A DNA stretch of 64,000 nt, from positions 93,050-157,049 of the forward strand of contig CAYSWV010000005.1 in the NCBI GenBank assembly GCA_964434865.1, read 5' to 3'. Every line of letters begins with the position of its first letter. The stretch's first letter is position 1. This document shows, piece after piece, positions 55,136 through 63,945 of this stretch. A model generated the notes under the pieces. The model was not told the DNA's origin. It made no database searches and was given only the letters and a program-made list of their open reading frames with translations. The DNA comes from CAYSWV01 sp964434865 (GTDB taxonomy: Bacteria; Cyanobacteriota; Cyanobacteriia; Thermostichales; Thermostichaceae). The position numbers and the translations under genes were made by a program.

Positions 55136-57055
55136 ATGACTTTCCGATTTCAAACAAGCCCTCATTTGGGTCTAACGCTGATCCTATTTACCTGTCTCTT
55201 GGGTTCCTGTAGTCGCCCGCTGCAGACTAGCATCTCCAGTGGACCAGAAACCGTATCACTGGATTCATCTGAGATCTCAGGGCAGATTTTGAATGGGGTG
55301 GCTCAACTCAAGGCACCGATCCCATCTGACTACGCTGCCCATTGGCGAGTTGATCTGCAAAATCAGGATTATCCATCTGGTCCATTGCCTGAACATATTC
55401 GTCTCGGATCCGCTGTCTTGACTCGGATGTCACAGGTGTCTCGATCAGGATGGACATCGTATACTGTTTCCTTAGAGTCTGCCTTAGAACAGCTAGAAAT
55501 CGATGATCAATTAGTGGTGTCTGGAGTTAGGGATGGTACTGGAGTTCAAATTCACCCTATTCAAGCTAACAGTACTCATCTCATTTACTTTGGTGATCCT
55601 AACCAAACAAGTGTTTTGGATGTAGCTGTTGCTCTAGCCACTCTTCAACTGGATACACCAACCCCACAGGCTATTAGTGATCGAGCCAATGATCTTTTAG
55701 ATGCGACTGATCTGGTGACCGTAGCTAATCTTAATCCGGTTCCAACAGACTGTAATCTCAATTATGTGGATGTTGATCCCGGACCCTTTAGCCTTGTGGA
55801 TGTTGCCGCTATCTTAGCTCGTCTCCAAGTTGGCCCCAATCCAGCTGCTATTGCAAATCGCATTAACGAACTACTAGCAGCTTCTGGGTTGGTTAGTGAG
55901 TCAGATATCGGCTTTATTCCAGGGGTGAGTCTACCAGGTCCGTGTCCGACTACAACTTCAATTGTGATCAATGAACTTGACTATGATCAAGCGGGTGTCG
56001 AGATTGCTGAGTTTGTTGAACTTTACGATGGCGGTAGTGGGAATACACCTCTAGATGGATTAACACTAGTCTTTTTCAATGGGGCGGCCCAACTTCCTGA
56101 TCTAGCCTATCGAACCTTTGATTTGTCGGGTCAAACCACTGATGCTGAGGGCTATTTTGTTCTATGTGGTGATAGTGCTAGTGTCAATAATTGTGATTTA
56201 GATGTTACACCTGACTTTAATATCCTTCAAAATCAAGCTGAAGCCGTTGCTGTCTATCAAGGCCCATTTGAGAATTTCACCCCTCCGACTACTTTGAACT
56301 TGATCGATGCTGTAGTTTATGGCAACAGTGATCCAGATGAAAGTTTAGTGAATCTCTTTGGAGTCCCCCAAGTTTCACAAGGTGGCATTGACAGTCCTAA
56401 TTCAATTGGTCGGCTCCCTAACGGCACAGGAACGGTTCAACCTAATCCCCCGACACCTGGCGAAGCCAATGTGATGTCACTGCCGAGTCCCAGTCCCGGA
56501 CCATCGCCAACTCCACCTTCTATCCCCTTGTTTATCAATGAATTTGACTACGACCAAGCCGGAGGTGAAGGGGCTGAGTTTGTAGAGATCTACGATGGTG
56601 GGGTTGGGAATACCTCATTAAATGGGTTAACGCTTGTCTTTTTTGATGGTGACTTTTTTGGCAATGATCTGTCCCTATTTGCCTTTGATCTTTCAGGTGA
56701 ATCTACCAATGCTGAGGGCTACTTTGTGTTGTGCGGTGATAGTGCCAATGTGAGTAACTGTGATCTTGATGTCATGCCTGATTTCAACTTGCTCCAAAAT
56801 GTAGCCGAAGCCATTGCTCTCTACCAAGGTCCTTTTTCGGTGTTAGCGCCACCTAGCACAGCTAATTTAGTGGATGCTGTAGTCTATGGCAATGGCCCAG
56901 AAGATGCCAGTCTAGTGAGTCTATTTGGGGGGCCTCAAGTTAACCAAGGAGGGGTTGATAGTCCTAATTCAGTTGGACGCATTCCTGATGGCAGTGGAGC
57001 TTTTCAACCCAATACCCTTTCACCAGGTGGAGCCAACTCAGCGGCCAGCAACTAG
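55136..57055 (+). CDS. Lipoprotein with dockerin-like segment and two lamin-tail-like domains
   Basis: A 639-residue secreted protein. The lipobox LLGSC puts the lipidated Cys at residue 25. Residues about 160-265 contain two similar ~50-residue segments (QTSVLDVAVALATLQL and PFSLVDVAAILARLQVG), each preceded by Asp/Asn residues and resembling dockerin calcium repeats. Two copies of a ~160-residue lamin-tail-like domain follow: each begins INE[LF]DYDQAG, includes EGYFVLCGDSA and NCDLDV, and ends GG[IV]DSPNS[IV]GR. A Pro/Ser linker (SPSPGPSPTPPS) separates them. Probably a surface or extracellular protein; binding partner unknown. Confidence 0.82.
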   Translation: MTFRFQTSPHLGLTLILFTCLLGSCSRPLQTSISSGPETVSLDSSEISGQILNGVAQLKAPIPSDYAAHWRVDLQNQDYPSGPLPEHIRLGSAVLTRMSQVSRSGWTSYTVSLESALEQLEIDDQLVVSGVRDGTGVQIHPIQANSTHLIYFGDPNQTSVLDVAVALATLQLDTPTPQAISDRANDLLDATDLVTVANLNPVPTDCNLNYVDVDPGPFSLVDVAAILARLQVGPNPAAIANRINELLAASGLVSESDIGFIPGVSLPGPCPTTTSIVINELDYDQAGVEIAEFVELYDGGSGNTPLDGLTLVFFNGAAQLPDLAYRTFDLSGQTTDAEGYFVLCGDSASVNNCDLDVTPDFNILQNQAEAVAVYQGPFENFTPPTTLNLIDAVVYGNSDPDESLVNLFGVPQVSQGGIDSPNSIGRLPNGTGTVQPNPPTPGEANVMSLPSPSPGPSPTPPSIPLFINEFDYDQAGGEGAEFVEIYDGGVGNTSLNGLTLVFFDGDFFGNDLSLFAFDLSGESTNAEGYFVLCGDSANVSNCDLDVMPDFNLLQNVAEAIALYQGPFSVLAPPSTANLVDAVVYGNGPEDASLVSLFGGPQVNQGGVDSPNSVGRIPDGSGAFQPNTLSPGGANSAASN

Positions 57056-57062
57056 ACTGACA

Positions 57063-57632
57063 TTAGCGGCAGTATTGATCAAAGGCTTGAGCGGTCCCTT
57101 GGTGATGAGCTACTGTCGATAACTGACCCCAATCTGAAGCTGAGACACCTTGCTGTAGAGCTTGCGGTTCAAAATTAAAGAGAGCTGCCGTGACAGAAAG
57201 TGGAAAGGTTGATGTCAATTGATTGATCTCCTGAACCGCCAGATTGTAGCAAGCAGTCTTTTCAATATATTCAGAGGATCTAAGGCCAAGTACACCCCGC
57301 TCTGAGGTACCGGCTAAGATCTCAGAGGCAGAGGTGACTCGTTGTTGCCAGCTAGCCAATAAGTTATAGCTCCAACCTAAACCCAATCCTAGGGTAATCA
57401 CTAAACTCGACACGCCAGCACATACCCCCACAGTCAATCGACGCCGGTGCTGAGCCTGTACCTGAAGTTGATCCAAGGCCTGTTCAATGTAGTCTGAAGG
57501 GATTTGGACTTCTGAGCCAGCTTCCTTGAGATCAGTTAGCGATACGGTTTGTTCCTGTTGTACGTACAACTGAGTGGCTAACTCTAGGACTTTAGTGGCG
57601 GTTTTCTCAGACAGACGTGAAGATCGTTTCAT
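57063..57632 (-). CDS. Hypothetical protein with one central membrane helix
   Basis: A 189-residue protein. The cytoplasmic-looking N-terminal half (TATKVLELATQLYVQQEQTV, SLTDLKEAGSEVQIPSDYIE) resembles a small helical domain. A membrane helix spans about residues 68-92, and the C-terminal part has two cysteines. Not recognised. It is convergent with the lipoprotein gene, 7 bp from its end, and diverges from gifB. Confidence 0.65.
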   Translation of the reverse strand: MKRSSRLSEKTATKVLELATQLYVQQEQTVSLTDLKEAGSEVQIPSDYIEQALDQLQVQAQHRRRLTVGVCAGVSSLVITLGLGLGWSYNLLASWQQRVTSASEILAGTSERGVLGLRSSEYIEKTACYNLAVQEINQLTSTFPLSVTAALFNFEPQALQQGVSASDWGQLSTVAHHQGTAQAFDQYCR

Positions 57633-57840
57633 CTTATTCCGAGCATGATCTTAAAGCTTTATTTAGTTTGGCATAGGCTAAATCGTCTCCACAATTCTTT
57701 TGATCGCAAGTTCCTACCCATACCCCTTTTGATCACAAGTTCTTGCCTGCTATCAGCTATTCTGTCAGCTCCTGTATGGGTTACCCATAGAAACTTATAG
57801 CATATAGTAATAAATCGATACAAAATTATCGGGTATCCGA
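57633..57840. other. Upstream part of the gifB spacer
   Basis: No gene is seen. A 17-bp direct repeat, CTTTTGATC[G/A]CAAGTTC, occurs at 57697-57713 and 57726-57742, 29 bp apart; each copy is partly palindromic around TTGATCRCAA. It lies about 100-150 bp upstream of the gifB promoter and could bind a regulator. Confidence 0.5.
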
Positions 57841-57843
57841 TCT

Positions 57844-57872
57844 TTGTTTCTTCCAAAACCGTAACGTATAAT
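57844..57872 (+). promoter_or_regulatory. Promoter of gifB
   Basis: TTGTTT (57844-57849), a 17-bp spacer and TATAAT (57867-57872) make a near-consensus sigma-70 promoter. Transcription would start near 57880, just before the riboswitch. Confidence 0.8.
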
Positions 57873-57874
57873 AC
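57861..57874 (+). promoter_or_regulatory. NtcA-binding site overlapping the -10 element
   Basis: GTAACGTATAATAC matches the NtcA consensus GTA-N8-TAC exactly and contains the -10 hexamer. A site in this place blocks RNA polymerase, which matches the known NtcA repression of gif genes under nitrogen limitation. Confidence 0.85.
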
Positions 57875-57887
57875 AGACATAGGATAA

Positions 57888-57975
57888 ATCGTTCATCTCT
57901 ACTCCAAGGTTGATCTGATATCTAGATTAGTCAGTGTAGAGACGGAAGTAGGGGCCTCTCCCGAAGGAACGCGCC
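57888..57975 (+). ncRNA. Glutamine riboswitch (glnA RNA motif)
   Basis: The two most conserved strings of the motif are present: GACGGAAGTAGG (57941-57952) and CCGAAGGAACGC (57961-57972). P1 is formed by CGTTC (57890-57894) with GAACG (57967-57971), and P2 by CTCTAC (57897-57902) with GTAGAG (57936-57941). The glutamine class is known upstream of gifB in Synechocystis, where glutamine turns expression on. Confidence 0.9.
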
Positions 57976-58018
57976 TCTTTGCTCTTTTCTGTCATGACTA
58001 AAGCTTTTGGAGGCGACC

Positions 58019-58429
58019 ATGAAACTGACTTATCGGGGTATTGACTTTGATCCCACCCAAGCTAAGCCTTTTAGTTTGGGAAACCAAGGTAGCAAGTATC
58101 GGGGATTAGATTGGCGGTTCCGTCATCTCAGCAAACCCCCTGTTTTATCCACAACATTGGATATGCAGTATCGAGGGTTGGCTTATAAGCCTGTAGCCAA
58201 GGAGACCCCCCAACCGGTTACTAACTCTCTTCCAACTGCAGCGTTGGCCAGACAATTGCTGGTAGGTCACCATCGTGATCTGAAGTTTCGCCAGCAATCG
58301 CTGCTCCTGCGTTCTGCAGCCTCTGTGGGTCCCTTAGAGCATATTGATGAGTACTGGACTCGAATTCAAGGTAAGGTTCAGCCTACATTTCGGGAAACAC
58401 TTGATCGTAGCCATGCAACGATGAGCTAA
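58019..58429 (+). CDS. gifB: Glutamine synthetase inactivating factor IF17-type (GifB)
   Basis: A 136-residue protein. The N-terminal half is a DUF4278-like region with three Y-R-G repeats (LTYRGIDF, KYRGLDW, QYRGLAY). The C-terminal half matches the GifA/GifB inhibitor: ARQLLVGHHRDLKFRQQSLL, then LRSAASVG. It has arginines R78, R91 and R98, spaced 13 and 7 residues apart as in IF7 (R8, R21, R28), where they contact glutamine synthetase. The end (WTRIQGKVQPTFRETLDRS) also fits. It should bind and inactivate glutamine synthetase when nitrogen is plentiful. The ATG follows GGAGG. Regulated by the NtcA box and glutamine riboswitch upstream. Confidence 0.88.
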   Translation: MKLTYRGIDFDPTQAKPFSLGNQGSKYRGLDWRFRHLSKPPVLSTTLDMQYRGLAYKPVAKETPQPVTNSLPTAALARQLLVGHHRDLKFRQQSLLLRSAASVGPLEHIDEYWTRIQGKVQPTFRETLDRSHATMS

Positions 58430-58485
58430 CATCCTCACTCTAGGTTTAGGCCCTTTGCGGTCATAAACTATAAACTAGTTAATTT

Positions 58486-58508
58486 GGATCCTTAGGGGTC
58501 CTTTTTTT
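58486..58508 (+). terminator. Intrinsic terminator after gifB
   Basis: GGATCC (58486-58491), loop TTAG and GGGTCC (58496-58501) form a six-pair stem with one G-U pair, followed by seven T. It separates gifB from hemE. Confidence 0.8.
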
Positions 58509-58636
58509 ATGGGTTTTTATCGGATCTTTTGTCTTGGTCCTCAAATGCAACGAAATGAGAACACTTACACCAGCCCCTTGCCCTTCATCCCGCTAGAATG
58601 TCATGATCAGATGCGCTTCAATACTCAATAGCTATT

Positions 58637-59704
58637 ATGGTCCCATCTACTTCACCGTCTTCTGCAACTACTGGCGATCTATTACTCAGAGCTGCTCGTG
58701 GTCAACATGTTGAACGTCCTCCTGTCTGGATGATGCGGCAAGCTGGACGTTACATGGAAGTTTACCGTCGTTTGCAAAAACAGTACACCTTCAAAGAGCG
58801 TTGTGAAAACCCTGATTTAGCTATTGAGATTTCCCTCCAACCTTTTAGAGCCTTTGCTCCAGATGGGGTGATCATGTTCTCTGATATTTTGACTCCTTTA
58901 GAGGGAATGGGAATCCCATTTGAATTAGTTGAGCATCAAGGACCGGTTATCGATCCGCCCATCCGAACCGCTGCGCAAATTCAACAGTTAAGCGTGTTAG
59001 ATCCAGCAGAGTCTCTACCGTTTATTCAGACCATTTTGGGAACTTTACGGCGAGAAGTTGAAGGAAAAGCGACGTTATTAGGCTTTGTGGGATCACCGTG
59101 GACGTTAGCCTGCTACGCCGTAGAAGGAAAAAGCTCTAAGGACTATGCCATCTTAAAAGCCATGGCCTATCGTGAGCCTGAACTATTGCATCAATTACTC
59201 AAACTCTTAGCTGATAGTATTGCTCGTTATGTCTGTTATCAGATTGAGTGTGGTGCTCAAGTCGTACAGTTGTTTGATACTTGGGCCGGGCAGCTGAGTC
59301 CTTCTGATTACGAGACCTGGGCTTTACCTTATGAAAAACTCATTGTTGAGCAAGTGAAGCGTATCTACCCGGATACTCCATTAGTTCTTTACATTAACGG
59401 GAGTGCAGGTATTTTAAATCGGGTGGCCCAGTCTGGTGTTGATATTATGAGCTTGGATTGGATGGTGGATATGGCTGATGCTCGTAAGACGTTGGGATCA
59501 CTACCTGTTCAGGGTAATCTTGACCCCATGGTATTACTAGGATCACCAGAGTTAATCAAAGCCAGTACCTTAGAGGTGATTCGTAAAGCTGGCCCCCAAG
59601 GTCACATTATGAATTTAGGCCATGGCATTCACCAGACCACTCCAGAATCCAATGTGCATCATTTCTTTGATGTGGTCAGACAATCCCGTGACTTGTTGGA
59701 TTAA
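58637..59704 (+). CDS. hemE: Uroporphyrinogen decarboxylase
   Basis: A 355-residue enzyme converting uroporphyrinogen III to coproporphyrinogen III, on the route to heme, chlorophyll and bilins. Family signatures are RPPVWMMRQAGRYMEVYR near residue 27 (with the conserved substrate-binding Arg residues) and GFVGSPWTLACYAVEG near 142. MFSDILTPLEGMG and the C-terminal HGIHQTTPESNV are also present. Full length. Its own promoter is not obvious; the gene starts 128 bp after the gifB terminator. Confidence 0.97.
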   Translation: MVPSTSPSSATTGDLLLRAARGQHVERPPVWMMRQAGRYMEVYRRLQKQYTFKERCENPDLAIEISLQPFRAFAPDGVIMFSDILTPLEGMGIPFELVEHQGPVIDPPIRTAAQIQQLSVLDPAESLPFIQTILGTLRREVEGKATLLGFVGSPWTLACYAVEGKSSKDYAILKAMAYREPELLHQLLKLLADSIARYVCYQIECGAQVVQLFDTWAGQLSPSDYETWALPYEKLIVEQVKRIYPDTPLVLYINGSAGILNRVAQSGVDIMSLDWMVDMADARKTLGSLPVQGNLDPMVLLGSPELIKASTLEVIRKAGPQGHIMNLGHGIHQTTPESNVHHFFDVVRQSRDLLD

Positions 59705-59805
59705 CACTTTGTTGCTCAAGAGCTGCTCAAGATAGATCGAAACCCTCATCACTTGGCTAAATGATCCAGGGTGTGAGCTGTTAGTCTTTGGAATGATCAA
59801 AGAGA

Positions 59806-60531
59806 GTGAGCACTGGGTGGTTGTTGCTATCTATGCTAGGAATGCTTGATCAGAAAAAGTTACAAGCCACGTGTGCTTTGATCGTATTGACTGCTGCGGC
59901 TTCTGGAGGTATTGCCAGTCGCTACTATATACCTGGGCTTTGGGGCCAGGTGATCTTCATGGTGACTCGGTTTGGGATCATAGGCCTGCCTATCATCTGG
60001 TTTGTTGCTATTGAAAAGGGTACTTTATCGTTGTCCCCTCCGACCCCCCGAGATGGCTGGATTGGGACTGTAGTAGGCTTAGGGCTACTAGGAACGATAT
60101 GGGTGGCTTACAAAGGGTTGGGATCTAGTTTAATCGATGCCCACTTTGTCCAAGAACAAGCTGCTCAGGTTGGGTTGAGCCATCCAGTCATCTATGGCTT
60201 GGCCGCGCTTTACTTTACAGTGATTAATGCTCTGGTCGAAGAGTATATTTGGCGCTGGTTTGTGTATCGTCAATGTGAAGTCTTAGTACCCCAGTTGAGT
60301 GCTATTGGGTTAGCAGCCTTTTGTTTTACCCTTCATCACACCATTGCGCTACTAGCTCTTACCGGTAATCTTTGGGTTGTTAGTATTGGATCCCTAGGTG
60401 TCTTTGGGGCTGGAATGATCTGGTCTTGGTGTTTCCTTGCCACCCGTTCAATTTGGTCAGGCTATTGGAGCCATCTGCTGGCTGATCTGGCTATTGCAGT
60501 TGTGGGCTGGGACATTTTGTTTAAGGCTTAG
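59806..60531 (+). CDS. CPBP family intramembrane metalloprotease
   Basis: A 241-residue polytopic protein (about 6-7 helices). Motif 1 of the Abi/CPBP family, EEYIWRWFVYRQ, contains the two Glu and Arg. Motif 2, FCFTLHH, carries the His, and motif 3 is WSHLLADL. The family includes prenyl-protein-type CAAX proteases; substrates here are unknown. The start is uncertain: GTG at 59806 is used, but ATG codons at 59833 and 59842 are possible. It overlaps the convergent REC-GGDEF-EAL gene by 4 bp. Confidence 0.85.
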   Translation: MSTGWLLLSMLGMLDQKKLQATCALIVLTAAASGGIASRYYIPGLWGQVIFMVTRFGIIGLPIIWFVAIEKGTLSLSPPTPRDGWIGTVVGLGLLGTIWVAYKGLGSSLIDAHFVQEQAAQVGLSHPVIYGLAALYFTVINALVEEYIWRWFVYRQCEVLVPQLSAIGLAAFCFTLHHTIALLALTGNLWVVSIGSLGVFGAGMIWSWCFLATRSIWSGYWSHLLADLAIAVVGWDILFKA

Positions 60532-62420
60532 GCTTGGGTCTGATGATTACCAATAGCAACACCTAATAGCTCTTGTTGGTTTAAAAGATAAGCCTCAGCA
60601 GTACTAGCATCCATGGGTTTAGAAAAAAGAAAGCCTTGACCATAGGGGCATCCTAGTTGCAGAAGACGTTCAAATTGATTAGGCGTTTCAATACCTTCAG
60701 CCACTACATCCATACCTAAATTTTGGGCCAGCGCCAATATAGCTTTAACAATACCGTTATTTTCAGGACTCGAATCGATCTGTCGCACAAAGGATTGATC
60801 TATTTTCAGCGTGTTGACTGTCAAGCGCTGCAAGTGACTCAGGGATGAATACCCAGTCCCAAAATCATCTATGCTAACTTGAACGCCTTTACTCCGTAAT
60901 TCGTCGATGATCGCTTCCACAATATCTGGACTATCCATCATAATGCTTTCTGTGATTTCCACCTTCAGACTGTTGCCATCTTTCAATCCAGACTCTAGTA
61001 GGGCACACTCAAAACTGTCCACTAAATGAGCATGAATAAACTGTTTCATGGATATGTTGATGCTCATGGTTAAGGACAGCTTTGGCGCTAAGGTCTGCCA
61101 TTGTTGCAATTGGAGACAAGCTTGCTTTAACACCCAATTACCAATGGGAATAATAAGGCCTATTTCTTCAGCAACAGGAATAAAGACGCTAGGGGGGATC
61201 CACCCTTTTTCAGGATGCAACCATCGAATTAAAGCCTCAAAGCCCGCAATTTTTTGAGTCTTGAGACAGACAATGGGTTGATAATGCAGTTGAAACTCTT
61301 GCCGCTCCAAAGCCCACCGGAGTTCGGTTTCCAGCTTAAGCCTTGACATGACTTGCTCATGCATTGAAGATTCAAACACTTGATAACAGCCTTTGCCGCG
61401 GGACTTAGCTTGATACATAGCCGTATCCGCATCTCGTAAGATTTCCTCCGGCTGAGCATACCCCACACCATGCACAATACCGATACTGGCGTTGATAAAT
61501 ATCTCGTAATGCTTGATCTGGAAGGGCTGAACTAAGCTTGCTTGAATGCATTCAGCATAAGTTGAGGCTTGTGAAATATCTTGAATATCTTCAATTAAAA
61601 TCAGAAATTCATCTCCCCCTAACCGACCTAACAGGCTGGAGGCATTCAGACAAGATTCAATCCGTTGGGCAATCGCAATCAGGAGTAAATCTCCAATCAG
61701 GTGACCCAAAGAGTCGTTAATGACTTTAAAATGATCACAGTCGATAAACAAAATAGCGAATCCATAGGTTAGATCTTGATTAGCTCGGTTAATATTTTTT
61801 CCCAACCGCTCAATAACTCGGATCCGGTTAGGTAACCCGGTTAAACTATCATGCATAGCAATATGGAGAAGCTGTTGCTGTGCCTGCTCTCGTTTGGCAA
61901 TTTCCTCTCGTAGGGCTAAGTTAGCTGCCTCTAATTCTGCGGTTCGCTCGCGGACCCGGACTTCAAGTTCAGCATTCATATCCTGAAGTTGTTGCTGCAT
62001 GCGGCGCATACTCAACTGATTATGGATTCGAGCCAAGATTTCTCCAAACTCAAAGGGTTTAGTAATGTAATCATTACCTCCTACTGAAAAAGCTTGAACT
62101 TTATCCAATGTTTCGTCTAAAGCACTGACAAAGATCACAGGAATACTTGCTGTTGAAAAATCAGACTTGAGATACTGACAAATCTCATAACCACTGAGAT
62201 CAGGAAGGTTAATATCTAGCAAGATTAAGTCAGGATGGCATTGTTGAACTTGAGCAATCGCCCCTAAACCATCATGAGCAACTGCAACCGCATAGCCCTG
62301 GTTAACTAAAAAAGTATTAAGGACATGGGCATTGCTTAATGTATCATCGACGACTAGGATGTAGCCCTGATTGGCTTGATCGCTAGTTGGATGATGCGGC
62401 AATGAAGAAAAGTGGATCAT
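60528..62420 (-). CDS. Response regulator with GGDEF and EAL domains
   Basis: 630 residues from the ATG at 62420; an in-frame start at 62576 would add a 52-residue N-terminal stretch of uncertain reality. A receiver domain (phosphoacceptor in LILLDINLPD) and coiled coil are followed by GGDEF (LLGRLGGDEFLIL; no RxxD inhibitory site) and EAL. The EAL phosphodiesterase motifs are complete: FEALIRWLHP, SINISMKQF, VEITESIM, DDFGTGYSSL, KIDQSFV, VVAEGIET. So c-di-GMP breakdown is expected and synthesis possible. It diverges from the REC-GGDEF gene to the right. Confidence 0.93.
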   Translation of the reverse strand: MIHFSSLPHHPTSDQANQGYILVVDDTLSNAHVLNTFLVNQGYAVAVAHDGLGAIAQVQQCHPDLILLDINLPDLSGYEICQYLKSDFSTASIPVIFVSALDETLDKVQAFSVGGNDYITKPFEFGEILARIHNQLSMRRMQQQLQDMNAELEVRVRERTAELEAANLALREEIAKREQAQQQLLHIAMHDSLTGLPNRIRVIERLGKNINRANQDLTYGFAILFIDCDHFKVINDSLGHLIGDLLLIAIAQRIESCLNASSLLGRLGGDEFLILIEDIQDISQASTYAECIQASLVQPFQIKHYEIFINASIGIVHGVGYAQPEEILRDADTAMYQAKSRGKGCYQVFESSMHEQVMSRLKLETELRWALERQEFQLHYQPIVCLKTQKIAGFEALIRWLHPEKGWIPPSVFIPVAEEIGLIIPIGNWVLKQACLQLQQWQTLAPKLSLTMSINISMKQFIHAHLVDSFECALLESGLKDGNSLKVEITESIMMDSPDIVEAIIDELRSKGVQVSIDDFGTGYSSLSHLQRLTVNTLKIDQSFVRQIDSSPENNGIVKAILALAQNLGMDVVAEGIETPNQFERLLQLGCPYGQGFLFSKPMDASTAEAYLLNQQELLGVAIGNHQTQA

Positions 62421-62834
62421 AAAACACAACGATGGTTCCAACAGTGAAGGAAGCGACTCCAACTCAAAGATACTATAGTCTACTACTCCCGCAGGTTGTC
62501 TAACAAATAGGTTGCCTGCCAAACGACTCTTGACACCAGAGACAGATCCCCGCCTTGACTTGAGTAGCCGTAGCAAAGCTTCAGCAGATCAGCAATGTAT
62601 TAATCAACACACTTGATAGCCATCTAGAATTCAGTTGCAGAGCCTGTAGTACCTGTTAATAGATTACTCTGATCGGAGGCTGAACACAAAGACTCTACTA
62701 GTCATTCTGTTTCAATGTAGAAGATAGGAACAAGTTTGAGACTCTATAGTCTTATTCTCTGCAAGTGACCTATGATTTTGCTAGGGAGTCCTGAGCATTC
62801 AAAATGTTCATGCACAAGGGGAGTCAGGAGACTT
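62421..62834. other. Divergent upstream region of two c-di-GMP regulators
   Basis: No independent gene is seen. On the left it includes a 156-bp in-frame extension of the EAL gene (to 62576) that may be leader or coding. The rest must hold both promoters; I see no clear hexamer pair or operator. Confidence 0.4.
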
Positions 62835-63893
62835 ATGAACAATCAGGAGAATGATTTTCCTAAGGCTGATATCTTACTAGTAGATGACAAGCCTGAGAAC
62901 CTACGTTTACTCTCAGCCTTACTAGAAGAACAAGGGTATGAGGTTCGAGAAGCGATTAATGGTTCTATTGCCCTTAAAGCCGCTCAAGCCGCTCCTCCTG
63001 ATCTGATCCTACTTGACATTAATATGCCAGGGATGAGTGGCTACGAAGTCTGTCAAAAGCTCAAAACATCAGAGTCAACTCGTGAAATTCCTGTGATCTT
63101 TATTTCAGCTCTAAATGAGGCTTGGGACAAAGTCAAATCTTTTTCAGTTGGAGGAGCAGACTATATCACCAAACCTTTCAAGGTGATTGAGGTTCTGGCT
63201 CGAGTCAAGAATCATCTAATGATCCGTCAATTACAGAAAAGACTTCAAGAGCAAAATGCGCAGTTGCGTGACGAGATTGAAGAGCGTAAACGAGCTGAAA
63301 CTGCTCTAAAGCGAGCCAACCAAGAATTACAACGTCTATCTGTTTTAGATAGCTTGACTCAAATTGCCAATCGCCGTCGGTTTGATGAGTACTTGACCCA
63401 GGAGTGGCAACAAGCTTTTCAAAGCCAACAACCTTTGGCCATGATCCTCTGCGATGTAGACTTTTTTAAACCTTTTAACGATACCTATGGTCATCAAGCA
63501 GGTGATCAGTGTCTCTATCAAGTTGCTCAAGCGATTGGCCAAGCCATTGCTAGACAAAAGGAGTATCGAGAATTAGTTGCCCGCTATGGAGGTGAAGAGT
63601 TTGCTGTCATTTTGCCAGGTCTTTCACTTGAAGGGGTCAGCCAAGTTGCTCAGGCTATCCAGACTCAGATCCATAACTTAGGTATTCCCCATATTGCTTC
63701 TCAAGTGAGTGAACATGTCACAGTCAGTATGGGGATATCTAGCGTCATTCCTGATTCGGAAGCTGATCCAGCCACTTTGATCTCACTCTGTGATCAGGCC
63801 CTCTACACCGCTAAGGCTGAAGGTCGTGATCGCTCTATAATAGGGACTAAAGACAGAGGTCTGTTGTTACCTCAAGATCTCAAGCCTCTCTAA
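62835..63893 (+). CDS. Response regulator with diguanylate cyclase output (REC-GGDEF)
   Basis: 352 residues from the ATG at 62835, which follows CAGGAG; an in-frame start at 62772 would add 21 unrelated residues. The receiver domain is DILLVDDKPENLRLL with the phosphoacceptor in LILLDINMPG and Lys in YITKPF. A coiled coil (RKRAETALKRANQELQRL) leads to GGDEF with active site RYGGEEF. The RxxD inhibitory site is not kept (EYRE instead), unlike the relative at 47833. It shares layout and length with that protein and is probably a paralogue. Confidence 0.93.
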   Translation: MNNQENDFPKADILLVDDKPENLRLLSALLEEQGYEVREAINGSIALKAAQAAPPDLILLDINMPGMSGYEVCQKLKTSESTREIPVIFISALNEAWDKVKSFSVGGADYITKPFKVIEVLARVKNHLMIRQLQKRLQEQNAQLRDEIEERKRAETALKRANQELQRLSVLDSLTQIANRRRFDEYLTQEWQQAFQSQQPLAMILCDVDFFKPFNDTYGHQAGDQCLYQVAQAIGQAIARQKEYRELVARYGGEEFAVILPGLSLEGVSQVAQAIQTQIHNLGIPHIASQVSEHVTVSMGISSVIPDSEADPATLISLCDQALYTAKAEGRDRSIIGTKDRGLLLPQDLKPL

Positions 63894-63945
63894 ATCTATT
63901 CCTTTTCCCATCCTGTTGCTTTTGAGCTTCATTCCACTATGCCTC

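Noticed and set aside
57659..57880. Minus-strand reading frame upstream of gifB
   Set aside because: It overlaps the gifB promoter, NtcA box and direct repeats, lacks a ribosome site and resembles no protein.
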